Shown here one piece after another: positions 16,769 to 26,785 of a DNA stretch of 64,000 nt. A program made the position numbers and the translations under genes. The notes under the pieces were generated by a model. That model was not told the DNA's origin. It ran no database searches and was given only the letters and a program-made list of their open reading frames with translations. Within the stretch, counting starts at the first letter, position 1. Every line of letters starts with the position of its first letter. Source of the DNA: Pseudovibrio sp000156235. GTDB lineage: Bacteria; Pseudomonadota; Alphaproteobacteria; Rhizobiales; Stappiaceae. The stretch is taken from positions 496,001-560,000 of the forward strand of contig NZ_DS996806.1 in NCBI RefSeq assembly GCF_000156235.1. The letters run 5' to 3'.

Positions 16769-18586
16769 TTACTTACTGTCTGCAGAGCTGGCGACGACCG
16801 GAACAGCTTCTTCCATGCCGTTCTCGATCTTGTCCAGAATGCGTTCCAGATCTTTTGGTTCTGGCTCAAGATCGCGGGCATGGTTCCACTTGTAGCGGGC
16901 TTCCAGTTTGCGGCCGACCTGCCAGTAGGCATCGCCCAGGTGATCGTTGATGATCGGATCATGCGGGCGCAGGGCCACGGCGCGTTCCAGCTTTTCGACG
17001 GCTTCTTCATAGCGGCCAAGGCGGTAGTAGACCCAGCCAAGGCTGTCGACGATGTAGCCGTCGGTTGGACGCAGGCGGACTGCGCGTTCAATCATCTTCT
17101 GCGCTTCATCCAGCTTCAGACCACGATCTACCAGTGAGTACCCGAGGTAGTTCAGGATCATTGGCTGTTCTGGCTTCAGGGTCAGCGCTTCGCGGAAATC
17201 TTCCTCCGCTGCATCCCATTTGTTCTGACGTTCGCGGGTGATGCCGCGGAAGTAGAGCAAGGTCCAGTGGTTGGATTGAATTTCGTTGAGGGTGCTCAGG
17301 CCCTGATCGTAAGAGGTCTCAGCCTCCTCAAAGAGGGAGTGACCACGCAGAACATTGCCCAGAGAGGTGATGGCTTCCAGATCGGTTGGATCGGATTCAA
17401 CCAGCTTTTCCAGATGGGCGCGGGCTTCTTCCAGATTGTCCAGAATGTTGTAATGCAGGGCAATCTGGATTTCGGCTTCCCGTTTCATCGGGGAGCTTTC
17501 AGAAACCTCAGAGAGATACGCGATGGCGCGTTCATTGTCGCCGAGCTGCTCAAACAGAGAGGCCAGACCAATCAGTGCGGAGTCGTTGCCTGGATTGAGG
17601 TAGATGGCGAGCTGCAGGTAGTTTGCGGAAAGCTCTTCGCCTTCCTTGCTGACTGCGATGCCAAGGCCGTGCAGAGCTTCAGCCAGTCCATCAGCTGGTG
17701 TTTTGGCAACAGATTCAATCACCTCACCGCTTTCAATCTGTTCTCTCAAGGAGACGAGAAGTGGGTGCTCTGGAATAAGCTGCTCATATTCAGCAACGAT
17801 GTCCAGCGCTTCCTGCTGTCTGCCGGATGCGGCGAGCATGCGGGTGTAGGAGATGGCGTTGCGCAGGGCGCCGCGGTCAATCTCATAAGCAGCTTTGTAG
17901 AACTCAGCGGCTTTGTGCGGATCGTTGTTGTATTCCGCCAGCAGGCCAGCATTGAAGTTGATGAAGAGGTCAAACCACTTTGCGCCTGTCGTGCTTGTCA
18001 GGTCTTCAATAGCCTCATTCGTTTTGCCCTGACCGGCCTTTTCCCATGCGGAGACGAGGGCAAAGGTGAGACGAGAGAGTGGATTTACATTCTGAGTGAC
18101 AGCGTCTGGCAGCGGGGTGGTGTAGTCACCTTCGTGGATACGCTGCGCGGCAATGGCCAGCTGCGCAAGAAAATGCTCGTTGTCTTCTTCCAGAATCTGG
18201 TTTGCCAGCGGAAATGCTTTCTCAACATTGCCGTTTGCCAGGGATGTGACAAATGCGCGGTCCAGAATGTAAAAATTCTCCGGATCACGCTGCAGAGCGG
18301 CTGTGAAATAGTTGGAGGCTGCTGCCAGATCCTGTGCGAGAAGGGCGCTTCTGCCTGACAGGTAACTTCCTGACAGAGAGCTTGCAGCCGGCAAGGATTG
18401 GGAGTTTGCTTTTGCTTCTTCAGCTGGCACCAGTGGAGTACCTAATATGACAAGCGTCAGCGCTGAGGCCATAAGGGCCTTTTTGAAAAATCTGTTTTTA
18501 ATAACAGAATGATAGGTCATACGGCCATTGTTCTGAGCAGAAGCAGAATTGGAGCGGAACAGCGCAAAAGAGCTTGTCAGGGTCAT
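16769..18586 (-). CDS. Large exported TPR-repeat protein
   Basis: This 605-residue protein has an N-terminal hydrophobic segment (FFKKALMASALTLVILGTP) that looks like a signal peptide or anchor, followed by many tetratricopeptide repeats through to about residue 590. The C-terminal repeats are the clearest (AEEDFREALTLKPEQPMILN, IVDSLGWVYYRLGRYEEAVE, AVALRPHDPIINDHLGDAYW). It is probably a periplasmic scaffold. An internal ATG at 18520 would place the signal peptide nearer the N-terminus, but neither start has a strong ribosome-binding site; the upstream start has GAGAG nearby. The gene is in operon with ispE. Confidence 0.85.
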   Translation of the reverse strand: MTLTSSFALFRSNSASAQNNGRMTYHSVIKNRFFKKALMASALTLVILGTPLVPAEEAKANSQSLPAASSLSGSYLSGRSALLAQDLAAASNYFTAALQRDPENFYILDRAFVTSLANGNVEKAFPLANQILEEDNEHFLAQLAIAAQRIHEGDYTTPLPDAVTQNVNPLSRLTFALVSAWEKAGQGKTNEAIEDLTSTTGAKWFDLFINFNAGLLAEYNNDPHKAAEFYKAAYEIDRGALRNAISYTRMLAASGRQQEALDIVAEYEQLIPEHPLLVSLREQIESGEVIESVAKTPADGLAEALHGLGIAVSKEGEELSANYLQLAIYLNPGNDSALIGLASLFEQLGDNERAIAYLSEVSESSPMKREAEIQIALHYNILDNLEEARAHLEKLVESDPTDLEAITSLGNVLRGHSLFEEAETSYDQGLSTLNEIQSNHWTLLYFRGITRERQNKWDAAEEDFREALTLKPEQPMILNYLGYSLVDRGLKLDEAQKMIERAVRLRPTDGYIVDSLGWVYYRLGRYEEAVEKLERAVALRPHDPIINDHLGDAYWQVGRKLEARYKWNHARDLEPEPKDLERILDKIENGMEEAVPVVASSADSK

Positions 18587-18912
18587 ATATGTCTCTCATT
18601 GAGAGCCGATTGCGACTCAATATTACATCAATCTGTTAGTAGCGAAGAATGGCGTTTTTATAGCAGCCGGATTACTCACCGCGTTCTAAAGAGTGTATCC
18701 GATCATTCTTTCAATTGAACCTATATTTTTTCAAGTATCTGCGGATAAGTAAGTATATTGATATTTCTCAAGAATTCAGAAGTATTTACGCAATAACACT
18801 AAGGTCGAGGTCTGAGTCTCTTGCTATAATGAGCCTGTTCATTGCAGATAGTAGGCAGTGGTGCAATTCCAAGTGAGATTGGTTGATGTCTCACTCAATA
18901 AAGGGGGGTGTT
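18587..18912. other. Divergent promoter region, TPR gene and ppdK
   Basis: This 326-bp region drives the TPR/ispE operon leftwards and ppdK rightwards. It is AT-rich around 18680-18800. I cannot assign a clear promoter or operator, and no small gene is convincing. Confidence 0.4.
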
Positions 18913-21585
18913 ATGACCAAGTGGGTCTACATCTTTGGAGAAAACAAAACCGAGGGCGATGCTTCTATGAAGGAGCTGCTTGGAGGCAAGGGCGCCAACC
19001 TTGCAGAGATGAGCAGACTAGGATTGCCTGTCCCTCCCGGATTTACCATTACAACGCAAGTTTGCACGCACTATTATGAGGAAGGCCAGCAGTATCCGTC
19101 CGAGCTCAAAGAGCAGGTCCATGCTGCGATTGCCGCCGTTGAAGAACTGACAGGGCGTGAGTTTAACAGTACGACGAAGCCGTTGCTGTTGTCCGTTCGT
19201 TCCGGTGCCCGCGTTTCCATGCCGGGCATGATGGACACAGTTCTCAACCTTGGTCTGAATGACCGGACTGTTGAGGCGCTGGCCAAAGATGCAAATGACG
19301 ATCGGTTTGCTTATGACAGCTATCGTCGTTTCATCCAGATGTATTCCGATGTGGTGCTGGATGTTGACCATGACTACTTCGAGGAAATTCTGGAAGACTT
19401 CAAGGACGAGCATGACTACTCCCTTGATACGGATCTGACCGGTGATGACTGGAAAGAGATCGTAGCCGCCTACAAGGACAAGGTTGAAGAAGAGCTTGGT
19501 CGTCCATTCCCTGAAGATCCTGAGGAACAGCTCTGGGGTGCCGTTGGCGCTGTGTTCAAGAGCTGGATGATCCCACGGGCAAAGACTTACCGCGCCCTGC
19601 ACGAAATCCCAGAGGACTGGGGCACTGCAGTGAACGTTCAGGCGATGGTGTTTGGTAACACAGGTGAGAACTCTGCCACCGGTGTTGCCTTTACCCGTAA
19701 CCCGTCTACCGGTGAAAACGCGCTTTACGGCGAGTTCCTCATTAATGCGCAGGGTGAAGATGTTGTGGCGGGTATTCGTACGCCGCAGGACATCACCGAG
19801 AAAGCCCGCATTGAAGCGCATTCTGAAAAGCCATCTCTTGAAGCGACCATGCCTGAGGTGTTTGCAGAGTTCAAAGCTGTCTGTGACAAGCTGGAGAACC
19901 ACTACCGCGACATGCAGGATCTGGAGTTCACCGTTGAACACGGCAAGCTTTGGATGCTTCAGACCCGTAATGGTAAGCGCACGCTGAAAGCCGCGCTGAA
20001 GATTGCGGTTGATATGGCCAAAGACGGTCTGATCACCAAGGAAGAAGCGGTTGAACGCATTGCGCCTTCTTCTCTGGATCAGCTGCTGCACCCAACCATT
20101 GACCCGAACAGTGAGCGTGATGAGCTGACCGTTGGTTTGCCAGCTTCTCCGGGTGCAGCTTGCGGTGCGATCGTGTTCAACTCTGATGATGCAGAGACAG
20201 AAAAGGCCAATGGCCGTTCCGTTATTCTGGTTCGTACAGAAACCAGCCCGGAAGACATCCACGGCATGCATGCTGCGGAAGGTATTCTGACCACCCGTGG
20301 CGGTATGACCAGTCACGCGGCTGTTGTGGCGCGCGGCATGGGTAAGCCATGTGTGGCAGGTGCCGGTTCTATCCGCGTTGATGCACGCAATGAAATCATG
20401 AGCGTTGATGGCCGCAGCTTTGGCAAGGGCGATGTGATCACCATTGATGGTGGTAACGGTCAGGTGCTGGCAGGCAAGGTTCAGATGCAGGAGCCGGAAC
20501 TTTCCGGTGACTTCAAAAAGCTGATGGAATGGGCGGATGATATTCGCCGCATGAACATTCGCACCAATGCGGAAACCCCTGCTGATGTGAAGGTTGCGCT
20601 TTCTTTTGGCGCTGAGGGGATTGGTCTTTGCCGTACCGAGCATATGTTCTTTGAAGGGGAACGTATTCTTGCCGTGCGCGAGATGATCCTGTCTGACACC
20701 GTTCAGGAGCGTAAAGCTGCACTGGCGAAATTGCTGCCGATTCAGCGTCAGGACTTCATCGACATCTTTGAGCTGATGGTTGACCGTCCGGTGACCATTC
20801 GTTTGCTTGATCCGCCACTTCACGAGTTCCTTCCTAAAACGGATGAGGACATTGCTGAAGTTGCCAAGCAGATGGATATTGATCCGGAAGAGCTGCGAGA
20901 GCGTGCGGAAGAGCTGGAAGAGTTCAACCCAATGCTCGGCAACCGTGGCTGCCGTCTGCTGATTTCCTATCCGGAAATTGCAGAGATGCAGGCACGTGCG
21001 ATCTTTGAAGCTGCTCTGGATGTTTCCAAGCGTCATGGCCGTAAGGTGACACCTGAAATTATGGTGCCGCTGGTTGGTCTGAAGAGCGAGCTGGATATTG
21101 TCCGCGCTTCCATTGATGGCACTGCTGAGGTTGTGGCCAAGGAACTGGGCGAGAAACCTGAGTATTCCGTTGGCACCATGATTGAGCTGCCACGCGCTGC
21201 ACTTCTTTCTGAAGATATTGCAGCGTCTGCGGAGTTCTTCTCCTTCGGCACTAATGACCTGACACAGACCACCTTTGGTATCTCCCGCGATGATGCAGCG
21301 TCCTTCCTGGGCAAGTATCAGGATCGCAAGGTGATGGAAAAGGATCCGTTTGTGTCTCTGGACATTGATGGTGTTGGCCAGCTGGTGAAGCTTGCAGCCA
21401 CGAATGGTCGTAAGACCAAGGCTGATATCAAGCTTGGTATCTGCGGTGAGCATGGTGGTGATCCGGCCTCTATCGCCTTCTGTGAAACTGTTGGCCTGAA
21501 CTACGTGTCCTGTTCTCCATTCCGTGTTCCTGTTGCACGTCTTGCAGCTGCTCAGGCAGTGCTGGCTCATCGGAACAAGGGGTGA
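18913..21585 (+). CDS. ppdK: Pyruvate, phosphate dikinase
   Basis: This 890-residue enzyme interconverts pyruvate, ATP and phosphate with PEP, AMP and pyrophosphate. The N-terminal ATP-grasp part begins KWVYIFGENKTEGDASMKEL with GGKGANLAEM. The swivelling phosphohistidine domain contains the catalytic His in TRGGMTSHAAVVARGMG (about residue 465). The C-terminal TIM barrel has EHMFF, the conserved NPMLGNRGCRL, and ends with the catalytic Cys region GICGEHGGDP. AAGGGGGG (18901-18908) fixes the ATG at 18913; an upstream ATG lacks such a site. Its stop overlaps the GTG start of meaB, linking a gluconeogenic/anaplerotic enzyme to B12-mutase maintenance. Confidence 0.96.
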   Translation: MTKWVYIFGENKTEGDASMKELLGGKGANLAEMSRLGLPVPPGFTITTQVCTHYYEEGQQYPSELKEQVHAAIAAVEELTGREFNSTTKPLLLSVRSGARVSMPGMMDTVLNLGLNDRTVEALAKDANDDRFAYDSYRRFIQMYSDVVLDVDHDYFEEILEDFKDEHDYSLDTDLTGDDWKEIVAAYKDKVEEELGRPFPEDPEEQLWGAVGAVFKSWMIPRAKTYRALHEIPEDWGTAVNVQAMVFGNTGENSATGVAFTRNPSTGENALYGEFLINAQGEDVVAGIRTPQDITEKARIEAHSEKPSLEATMPEVFAEFKAVCDKLENHYRDMQDLEFTVEHGKLWMLQTRNGKRTLKAALKIAVDMAKDGLITKEEAVERIAPSSLDQLLHPTIDPNSERDELTVGLPASPGAACGAIVFNSDDAETEKANGRSVILVRTETSPEDIHGMHAAEGILTTRGGMTSHAAVVARGMGKPCVAGAGSIRVDARNEIMSVDGRSFGKGDVITIDGGNGQVLAGKVQMQEPELSGDFKKLMEWADDIRRMNIRTNAETPADVKVALSFGAEGIGLCRTEHMFFEGERILAVREMILSDTVQERKAALAKLLPIQRQDFIDIFELMVDRPVTIRLLDPPLHEFLPKTDEDIAEVAKQMDIDPEELRERAEELEEFNPMLGNRGCRLLISYPEIAEMQARAIFEAALDVSKRHGRKVTPEIMVPLVGLKSELDIVRASIDGTAEVVAKELGEKPEYSVGTMIELPRAALLSEDIAASAEFFSFGTNDLTQTTFGISRDDAASFLGKYQDRKVMEKDPFVSLDIDGVGQLVKLAATNGRKTKADIKLGICGEHGGDPASIAFCETVGLNYVSCSPFRVPVARLAAAQAVLAHRNKG

Positions 21586-22568
21586 GTGGTCCAACCAAAA
21601 AGGTTAGGAGCTGGCCTAAGTCGGCTCCTACCTCTCTTGAAGAGTTGAGAGCTGGCGGTAAGCCAGCTCTTGCACGTTTGCTCAGCGCGATTGAGAGCTA
21701 TGAGGGCCATCCTCAGTTGATCTCTCTTTTGGATGAAGCGCTGCAGAACCCAATGGCGCATGTGGTTGCGCTCACCGGTCCACCCGGCGTTGGGAAATCC
21801 ACCCTTACCAATGCAATGATTTCCGAGTACCGCGGCGCAGACAAAAGCGTTGGGGTGATTGCGGTAGACCCTTCCTCTCAGGTGACGGGCGGATCGCTGC
21901 TGGGTGATCGAACTCGTCTTTCGACAGATCCGGAAGACCAGAAGATCTTCGTACGCTCTATGGCTGCGCGGGACCGGCTTGGTGGGCTTTCTGAGCATGC
22001 TATTGCAGCTGTGATCCTGATGCGTGCCGTGATGGACCGGGTGATTGTTGAGAGTGTTGGTATTGGCCAGTCAGAGGCGGATGTGGCTCTGGTGGCTGAC
22101 AGCTGCGTTCTCTGTATTCAGCCGGGATCGGGTGACAGTCTTCAGTTCATGAAAGCCGGTATCATGGAGTTGCCGGACATTATCTGCGTGACCAAAGCGG
22201 ATATGGGTGATGTGGCCAGCCGAGCGCGTGCGGACGTGGAAGGTGCTATGAGCCTGAGTGCGCGGCGAGGGGACTGGAAGGTCCCTGTTCTGATGCTCAG
22301 CGCATTGGATAGTACGGGTCTGAATGATCTAGTTGAAGCTTGCGATCAGCACGTGGTTGCTTTGAGCGAACGCGGTGAGTTAGTGCAGCAGCGCGGTGAG
22401 CAGGTGAAGGCCTGGTTGATTGATCAGCTGAAAGTGCAGTTCGGCCAGCATGGGGTTGCTGTGCTGCAGGCGTCTGGTGTGCGTTGGGAGGAGGCGGTGA
22501 AGAGGCCGTTTGCTTTCAAGCAGGAAACCAGTGAGACGTTCGCTGCGTTCTGGAAGAGTTTTTCTTAA
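21582..22568 (+). CDS. meaB: MeaB/ArgK-family GTPase
   Basis: This 328-residue G3E P-loop GTPase has Walker A GPPGVGKSTLTNA (about residue 66), the conserved IAVDPSSQVTGGSLLGDRTRL, ETVGIGQ-like VESVGIGQSE and the base motif VTKAD. MeaB protects and reloads adenosylcobalamin in methylmalonyl-CoA mutase, needed for propionyl-CoA or ethylmalonyl-CoA metabolism. It starts at GTG overlapping the ppdK stop (GTGA). The mutase gene itself is not in the window. Confidence 0.93.
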   Translation: MSGPTKKVRSWPKSAPTSLEELRAGGKPALARLLSAIESYEGHPQLISLLDEALQNPMAHVVALTGPPGVGKSTLTNAMISEYRGADKSVGVIAVDPSSQVTGGSLLGDRTRLSTDPEDQKIFVRSMAARDRLGGLSEHAIAAVILMRAVMDRVIVESVGIGQSEADVALVADSCVLCIQPGSGDSLQFMKAGIMELPDIICVTKADMGDVASRARADVEGAMSLSARRGDWKVPVLMLSALDSTGLNDLVEACDQHVVALSERGELVQQRGEQVKAWLIDQLKVQFGQHGVAVLQASGVRWEEAVKRPFAFKQETSETFAAFWKSFS

Positions 22569-22608
22569 AGCCTTATCTGAATAGCCGACTGGCTTGGATG
22601 GGCGCAGG

Positions 22609-24942
22609 TTATTCTGCTGCGCCCACTCTGATTTTGCGTGGCTTTTGCTCCAGCTCCTCGTCCATATCATCACGCCACAGACGGAACTTGCCGAGCGGGA
22701 TTGGGCGGGAGAACAGGTAGCCCTGCATCATTGGGCAATCCATGGTGAGCAGCAGTTCTTTCTGCTCTTCTTCCTCAACGCCCTCAACACAAACCTGCAT
22801 GCCGAGGCGTAGACCCAGTGTGATTGCGCTGGCTAGAATTTCTCTGGCTTTGGCGTCGGTAACCGCACCATTGATGAAGGAGCGGTCGATCTTGATCTTG
22901 TCGAACAGATCGCGGCGCAGGTAGCTGAGGGAAGAGAAGCCGGTGCCGAAATCATCCAGTGCGATCTTTACGCCCAGATTGCGCAGGCGTTCGATCACTT
23001 CAACCACTGTCTCAGAGTAGTTGATGAGGACGTCTTCGGTAACTTCAAGTTCCAGACGGTTTGCTTCCAGCTGGTACTTCTCAAGCAGCTTGCTGACCAG
23101 CTCCGGGAACTCCGGATGGCGCAGTTGGGTTGGGGAGACGTTCACGCACATGGTAACTTCATCAAGGGTCGCACCGTCCTTGATGGCGTTCTCCAGCACC
23201 CATTCACCAATGCGGTTGATGAGCATGGACTCTTCTGCAACCGGCAGGAAGGCTGCTGGTGGTAGGAGACCTTTTTTCGGGTGGTTCCAGCGGATGAGTG
23301 CTTCAGCGGCCAGAATGTTGGTCCCAGACTGATCCATGATCGGTTGGTAGTAGTTCTGGAATTCGTTGGCGTTGAGCGCGCGCTTGATGTCCTCTTCAAT
23401 CTCACGGGAGATCTGGAGAGTATCTTCCATCTCTTTTTCAAAGAGGACGTAACGACCGCGGCCCAGCTTTTTGGCCTGATACAGCGCGATATCTGCGCGG
23501 CGCAGCAGCTCAGTGAGGTCATGACCATGTGCCGGAGCGATAGCCACGCCCATGCTGGCGGTGGTGAGGATCTTGTGCTTTTCGACCTTGAATGCATCGG
23601 AGAGCATCTTCTCGATATACATACAGGTCTCGATGATCTCTTCCATCTTGGTGCGGTGAGACAGCACCAGTAGGAACTCATCGCCACTGACACGAGCAAC
23701 CCTGTCTTCCGGATTGATGGAGGCTTTCAAACGTTCAGCAACCAGCTTGATGACTTCATCACCGATGGAGTGCCCAAGGCTATCGTTGATCTGCTTGAAG
23801 TGGTCGAGATCCAGGAACACGATGCCGGTGATGCGTTGCTTCTGGCGATCGCGTTTGAGGACATCGGCTGCAAAGACTTCAAACCACGTTCTGTTGGGCA
23901 GGCCACACAGGGCATCATGGAGGGCGGCGTGTGTTGCATCGGCTTCATTCTGCAGGATCCGGTCTGTCATTTTGATATAGCGGAGCAGAATGAGGATGGT
24001 TGTCAGCAAGATCGCTGCGATGGTTCCAAGAAAATAAGGAGAGGAGTTGGTGAAGATCGCGCCAGAGGCTGCGGTTGTCTTCCAACTCAGGTTGGCGATG
24101 GTTTCACCACTGCGGCGGAGCAGAGGAACAGACACGCGCTGGAAATCGGCTTTCGGCTTGTTCGTGGTGATGAACATTTCAGAAAGGCCGGTGGATTCTT
24201 CAAAGGAGCGAATGGAGCGGATGTCCAACGAGCGGACCCACAGCAGGTAACCAGCGACAGCCGGCATGCCTTTTGGTGGGGCGGTGGATGGTGTGATTGC
24301 TGCGACGGTGACGAGACCAATCGCGCCATCAACCATAACGACATCACGCAGGCTGAGGGAAAGTGGAGCGTGGCTGCGCAGAGGTTCTGGTACGCGCAGT
24401 TCCTGCTGCTTGGTGTTTGCCTTGGATTCCAGCTCCATCAGCGTATCGTTGATCTGGCCGCGCAGCTGGTCCTCAAAGACCTCGCTGTGCCATGGCAGGT
24501 CGCGGCGGTAGGTGTAGAGCGGTTTCATGTCCTTGTTGAGGATCACGAAGATGTCTCTGTCTCCGCGCGTGCTTGGGGTTGGTGTCAGGTCTTCATCCAG
24601 CAGGATGTTGCTTTCTTCTGACAGAACAGAAGCGTAGGCCTTGTTGGAGATGGCGATACGTTCTGCCTCGTTGGCCAGACCGTTGCGGAACACCTTGAGG
24701 TTACTCTGAACCAGCCTGATTTCTTTCTCGACTTCAAAATCGAGGGCGCGCTGGGTTGACCAATAGAAGGCCACATAGCCAACGGCCAGAGCAGCAGCGA
24801 CCACAGAAAGGATCAGCAAAGCCATCATACGGGCGCCGACTTTCTTGCCACGTGTGATCGTGTTGCCGAAAGCACTTCCCAATACTGCTGCAGAAATCGG
24901 GGTTTTCGAACTCAATTGTCCCGCCATCGGCATTCTACTCAT
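22609..24942 (-). CDS. Membrane-bound GGDEF-EAL cyclic-di-GMP protein with CHASE4-like sensor
   Basis: The protein has 777 residues. Two membrane segments (about 39-60 and 304-322) enclose a 240-residue periplasmic sensor resembling CHASE4 (ISNKAYASVL, DIFVILNKDMKPLYTY). Then follow a GGDEF domain (about 335-490) with active-site variant SGDEF at 419-423, and an EAL domain (about 510-760) with EALIRW, ENAIKDG and DDFGTGFSSLSYLRR, where the usual catalytic residues appear present. It may make and/or hydrolyse c-di-GMP; SGDEF can be active, so the net activity is uncertain. The gene is convergent with meaB. Confidence 0.93.
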   Translation of the reverse strand: MSRMPMAGQLSSKTPISAAVLGSAFGNTITRGKKVGARMMALLILSVVAAALAVGYVAFYWSTQRALDFEVEKEIRLVQSNLKVFRNGLANEAERIAISNKAYASVLSEESNILLDEDLTPTPSTRGDRDIFVILNKDMKPLYTYRRDLPWHSEVFEDQLRGQINDTLMELESKANTKQQELRVPEPLRSHAPLSLSLRDVVMVDGAIGLVTVAAITPSTAPPKGMPAVAGYLLWVRSLDIRSIRSFEESTGLSEMFITTNKPKADFQRVSVPLLRRSGETIANLSWKTTAASGAIFTNSSPYFLGTIAAILLTTILILLRYIKMTDRILQNEADATHAALHDALCGLPNRTWFEVFAADVLKRDRQKQRITGIVFLDLDHFKQINDSLGHSIGDEVIKLVAERLKASINPEDRVARVSGDEFLLVLSHRTKMEEIIETCMYIEKMLSDAFKVEKHKILTTASMGVAIAPAHGHDLTELLRRADIALYQAKKLGRGRYVLFEKEMEDTLQISREIEEDIKRALNANEFQNYYQPIMDQSGTNILAAEALIRWNHPKKGLLPPAAFLPVAEESMLINRIGEWVLENAIKDGATLDEVTMCVNVSPTQLRHPEFPELVSKLLEKYQLEANRLELEVTEDVLINYSETVVEVIERLRNLGVKIALDDFGTGFSSLSYLRRDLFDKIKIDRSFINGAVTDAKAREILASAITLGLRLGMQVCVEGVEEEEQKELLLTMDCPMMQGYLFSRPIPLGKFRLWRDDMDEELEQKPRKIRVGAAE

Positions 24943-25090
24943 GCTGCCTTTTAAACTCTTGATTGTATGCGTAAACGCACTTGCCCATGCTTATGTTCTG
25001 AAAGTTTGCTTGAGTGAGCCTGTACAGAAGGTGCGTTTTATCGATGACTTGGGAAATTTATGTGAATGGAGTTCTGTTGATGCGGGAAAC

Positions 25091-25918
25091 TCAGATGAGT
25101 TGCAGTCCCCTGAAGCTGACATGTCCTGAGCCAGCAATGATGATGTGATCGTGTAGCACAATACCGAGAGGTTCCAGTGTGCTGGCAATTTTTGTTGTCA
25201 TCTCAATGTCTTGCCGAGATGGCGTCGGGTCGCCAGATGGATGGTTGTGAACCAGAATGATGGCGCAGGCAGATAATTCCAGTGCGCGTTTGGTCACTTC
25301 GCGTGGATACACCGGTGTATGGTCGACTGTTCCGGTTTGTTGGACTTCATCGGCTATCAGACGGTTCTTTTTGTCCAGAAACAGAATGCGGAACTCTTCT
25401 TTATCGTTGTGGGCCATGGCGGCTCGCACGTATTCCAGCACCTTGCTCCAGGAGGAAAGGGGATCGCGCTCTACAACCTGTGCTTTAGCATAGAGGATGG
25501 CGGCGGCCTGTATTTCCTTGATGAAGCTTGCGGTGCGTGGTCCGCAACCGGGAACTTCCTCTAACCGCTGCTTGGGGGCAGCTAGGACTTGAGCGAATGA
25601 GCCAAACTGAGCCAACAAGGATTTGGCGAGGGGTTTGGTGTCGCCTTGTTTGATGGAAGAGAACAGCAGCATTTCCAGTATTTCATAGGACTGGAGGCCA
25701 TTGAGGCCGTTTTCCTCGAAACGCTCGCGCAGGCGTGCACGGTGGCCGTGGTAGTGTTTGGCTACTGGTTTGCTTGTTTTGCTCTGCCGGGCGGCAGGCT
25801 TGACCGGTCGTGGTGCCGGTTCATCCAAAGGGATCTGGTTAGGGAGTGCAGGCACGGTAGGTGCCTGCTCCTGAGGAGAGGGAGTTGCCTCATGAAACCC
25901 GAAACTGGTTTGCTTCAT
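25091..25918 (-). CDS. radC: RadC-family JAMM protein
   Basis: This 275-residue protein has a proline-rich N-terminal extension, a helix-hairpin-helix part (about 60-140, with AAPKQRLEEVPGCGPRTASF) and a C-terminal JAMM/MPN domain with metal-binding motif HNHPSGDPTPSRQD (about 225). The family name comes from DNA repair in E. coli, but that role was withdrawn and the true function is unsettled. It is preceded by map with a 21-bp gap, so they form an operon. Confidence 0.93.
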   Translation of the reverse strand: MKQTSFGFHEATPSPQEQAPTVPALPNQIPLDEPAPRPVKPAARQSKTSKPVAKHYHGHRARLRERFEENGLNGLQSYEILEMLLFSSIKQGDTKPLAKSLLAQFGSFAQVLAAPKQRLEEVPGCGPRTASFIKEIQAAAILYAKAQVVERDPLSSWSKVLEYVRAAMAHNDKEEFRILFLDKKNRLIADEVQQTGTVDHTPVYPREVTKRALELSACAIILVHNHPSGDPTPSRQDIEMTTKIASTLEPLGIVLHDHIIIAGSGHVSFRGLQLI

Positions 25919-25939
25919 TCCCCCTCCTTGTTTGGTGCT

Positions 25940-26785
25940 TTATGCAGCGGCTCCGGTTTCCGGTTCCATTGGGTTGAACAGGCCTGCTGGTGACGTTGTA
26001 AAGATATCGCAGCCTGTTGAGGTGATACCGATGGAGTGCTCAAACTGAGCAGACAAGGTTTTGTCTTTGGTTTCTGCTGTCCAGCCGTCTTTGAGGACAC
26101 GTACGTCCGGGCGGCCCAGATTGACCATTGGCTCAATGGTGAAGATCATGCCCGGCATCAGTTTGATACCAGTGCCCTTCTGGCCGTAGTGCAGGATGTT
26201 TGGCATGTCGTGGAACAGCTTGCCGACGCCGTGACCGCAGAAATCACGCACAACGGAGCAACGCTCTGATTCCACATATTCCTGAATGGCGTGACCGATG
26301 TCGCCTGTGGTGTTGCCCGGCTTGGCGGCGTCCAGTGCACGCATCAGGGATTCGTGGGTCACTTCAATCAGGCGCTTGGCGGCTGGCTTTAGTTTGCCAA
26401 CCGGATACATGCGGGAGCTGTCACCGTGCCAGCCATCAACGATGTAAGTGACATCGATGTTGACGATGTCGCCTTCTTTCAGCTTCTTCTTTGGATCAGG
26501 GATGCCGTGACAGATGACACGGTTGATGGAGGTGCAGCAGGACTTGGTGTAGCCACGATAGTTCAGGGTTGCAGGGACGCCACCGCGCTCCTTGCCGAAC
26601 TTGAAAACGAAGTCATCAATGTCCTGTGTCGTGACGCCAGGTTGCACCAGAGGCACGAGTGCGTCGAGGCACTGTGCGGTCATCTGGCTTGCTTTGCGCA
26701 TACCTTCAAAATCTTCCTGGCTGTAGATCTTAATCTGGCCAGTGTTTTTCAAGGGCGCTTTGGCAGCGTCTACATACTCAATCAT
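25940..26785 (-). CDS. map: Methionine aminopeptidase type I
   Basis: This 281-residue enzyme removes the N-terminal Met from nascent proteins. The metal ligands are visible in order: the first Asp in VNIDVTYIVDGWHGD, the second in HGDSSRMYPVG, His in CGHGVGKLFHDMP, Glu in FTIEPMVNLG and Glu in FEHSIGIT. The substrate histidine lies in RVICHGIPD. The N-terminal extension of about 20 residues is modest. It heads the map-radC operon. Confidence 0.96.
   Translation of the reverse strand: MIEYVDAAKAPLKNTGQIKIYSQEDFEGMRKASQMTAQCLDALVPLVQPGVTTQDIDDFVFKFGKERGGVPATLNYRGYTKSCCTSINRVICHGIPDPKKKLKEGDIVNIDVTYIVDGWHGDSSRMYPVGKLKPAAKRLIEVTHESLMRALDAAKPGNTTGDIGHAIQEYVESERCSVVRDFCGHGVGKLFHDMPNILHYGQKGTGIKLMPGMIFTIEPMVNLGRPDVRVLKDGWTAETKDKTLSAQFEHSIGITSTGCDIFTTSPAGLFNPMEPETGAAA

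Noticed and set aside
19018..21594. Very long antisense open frame over ppdK (about 858 codons)
   Set aside because: It mirrors a strongly coding gene on the other strand, has no ribosome-binding site or known domain, and is a codon-bias shadow.
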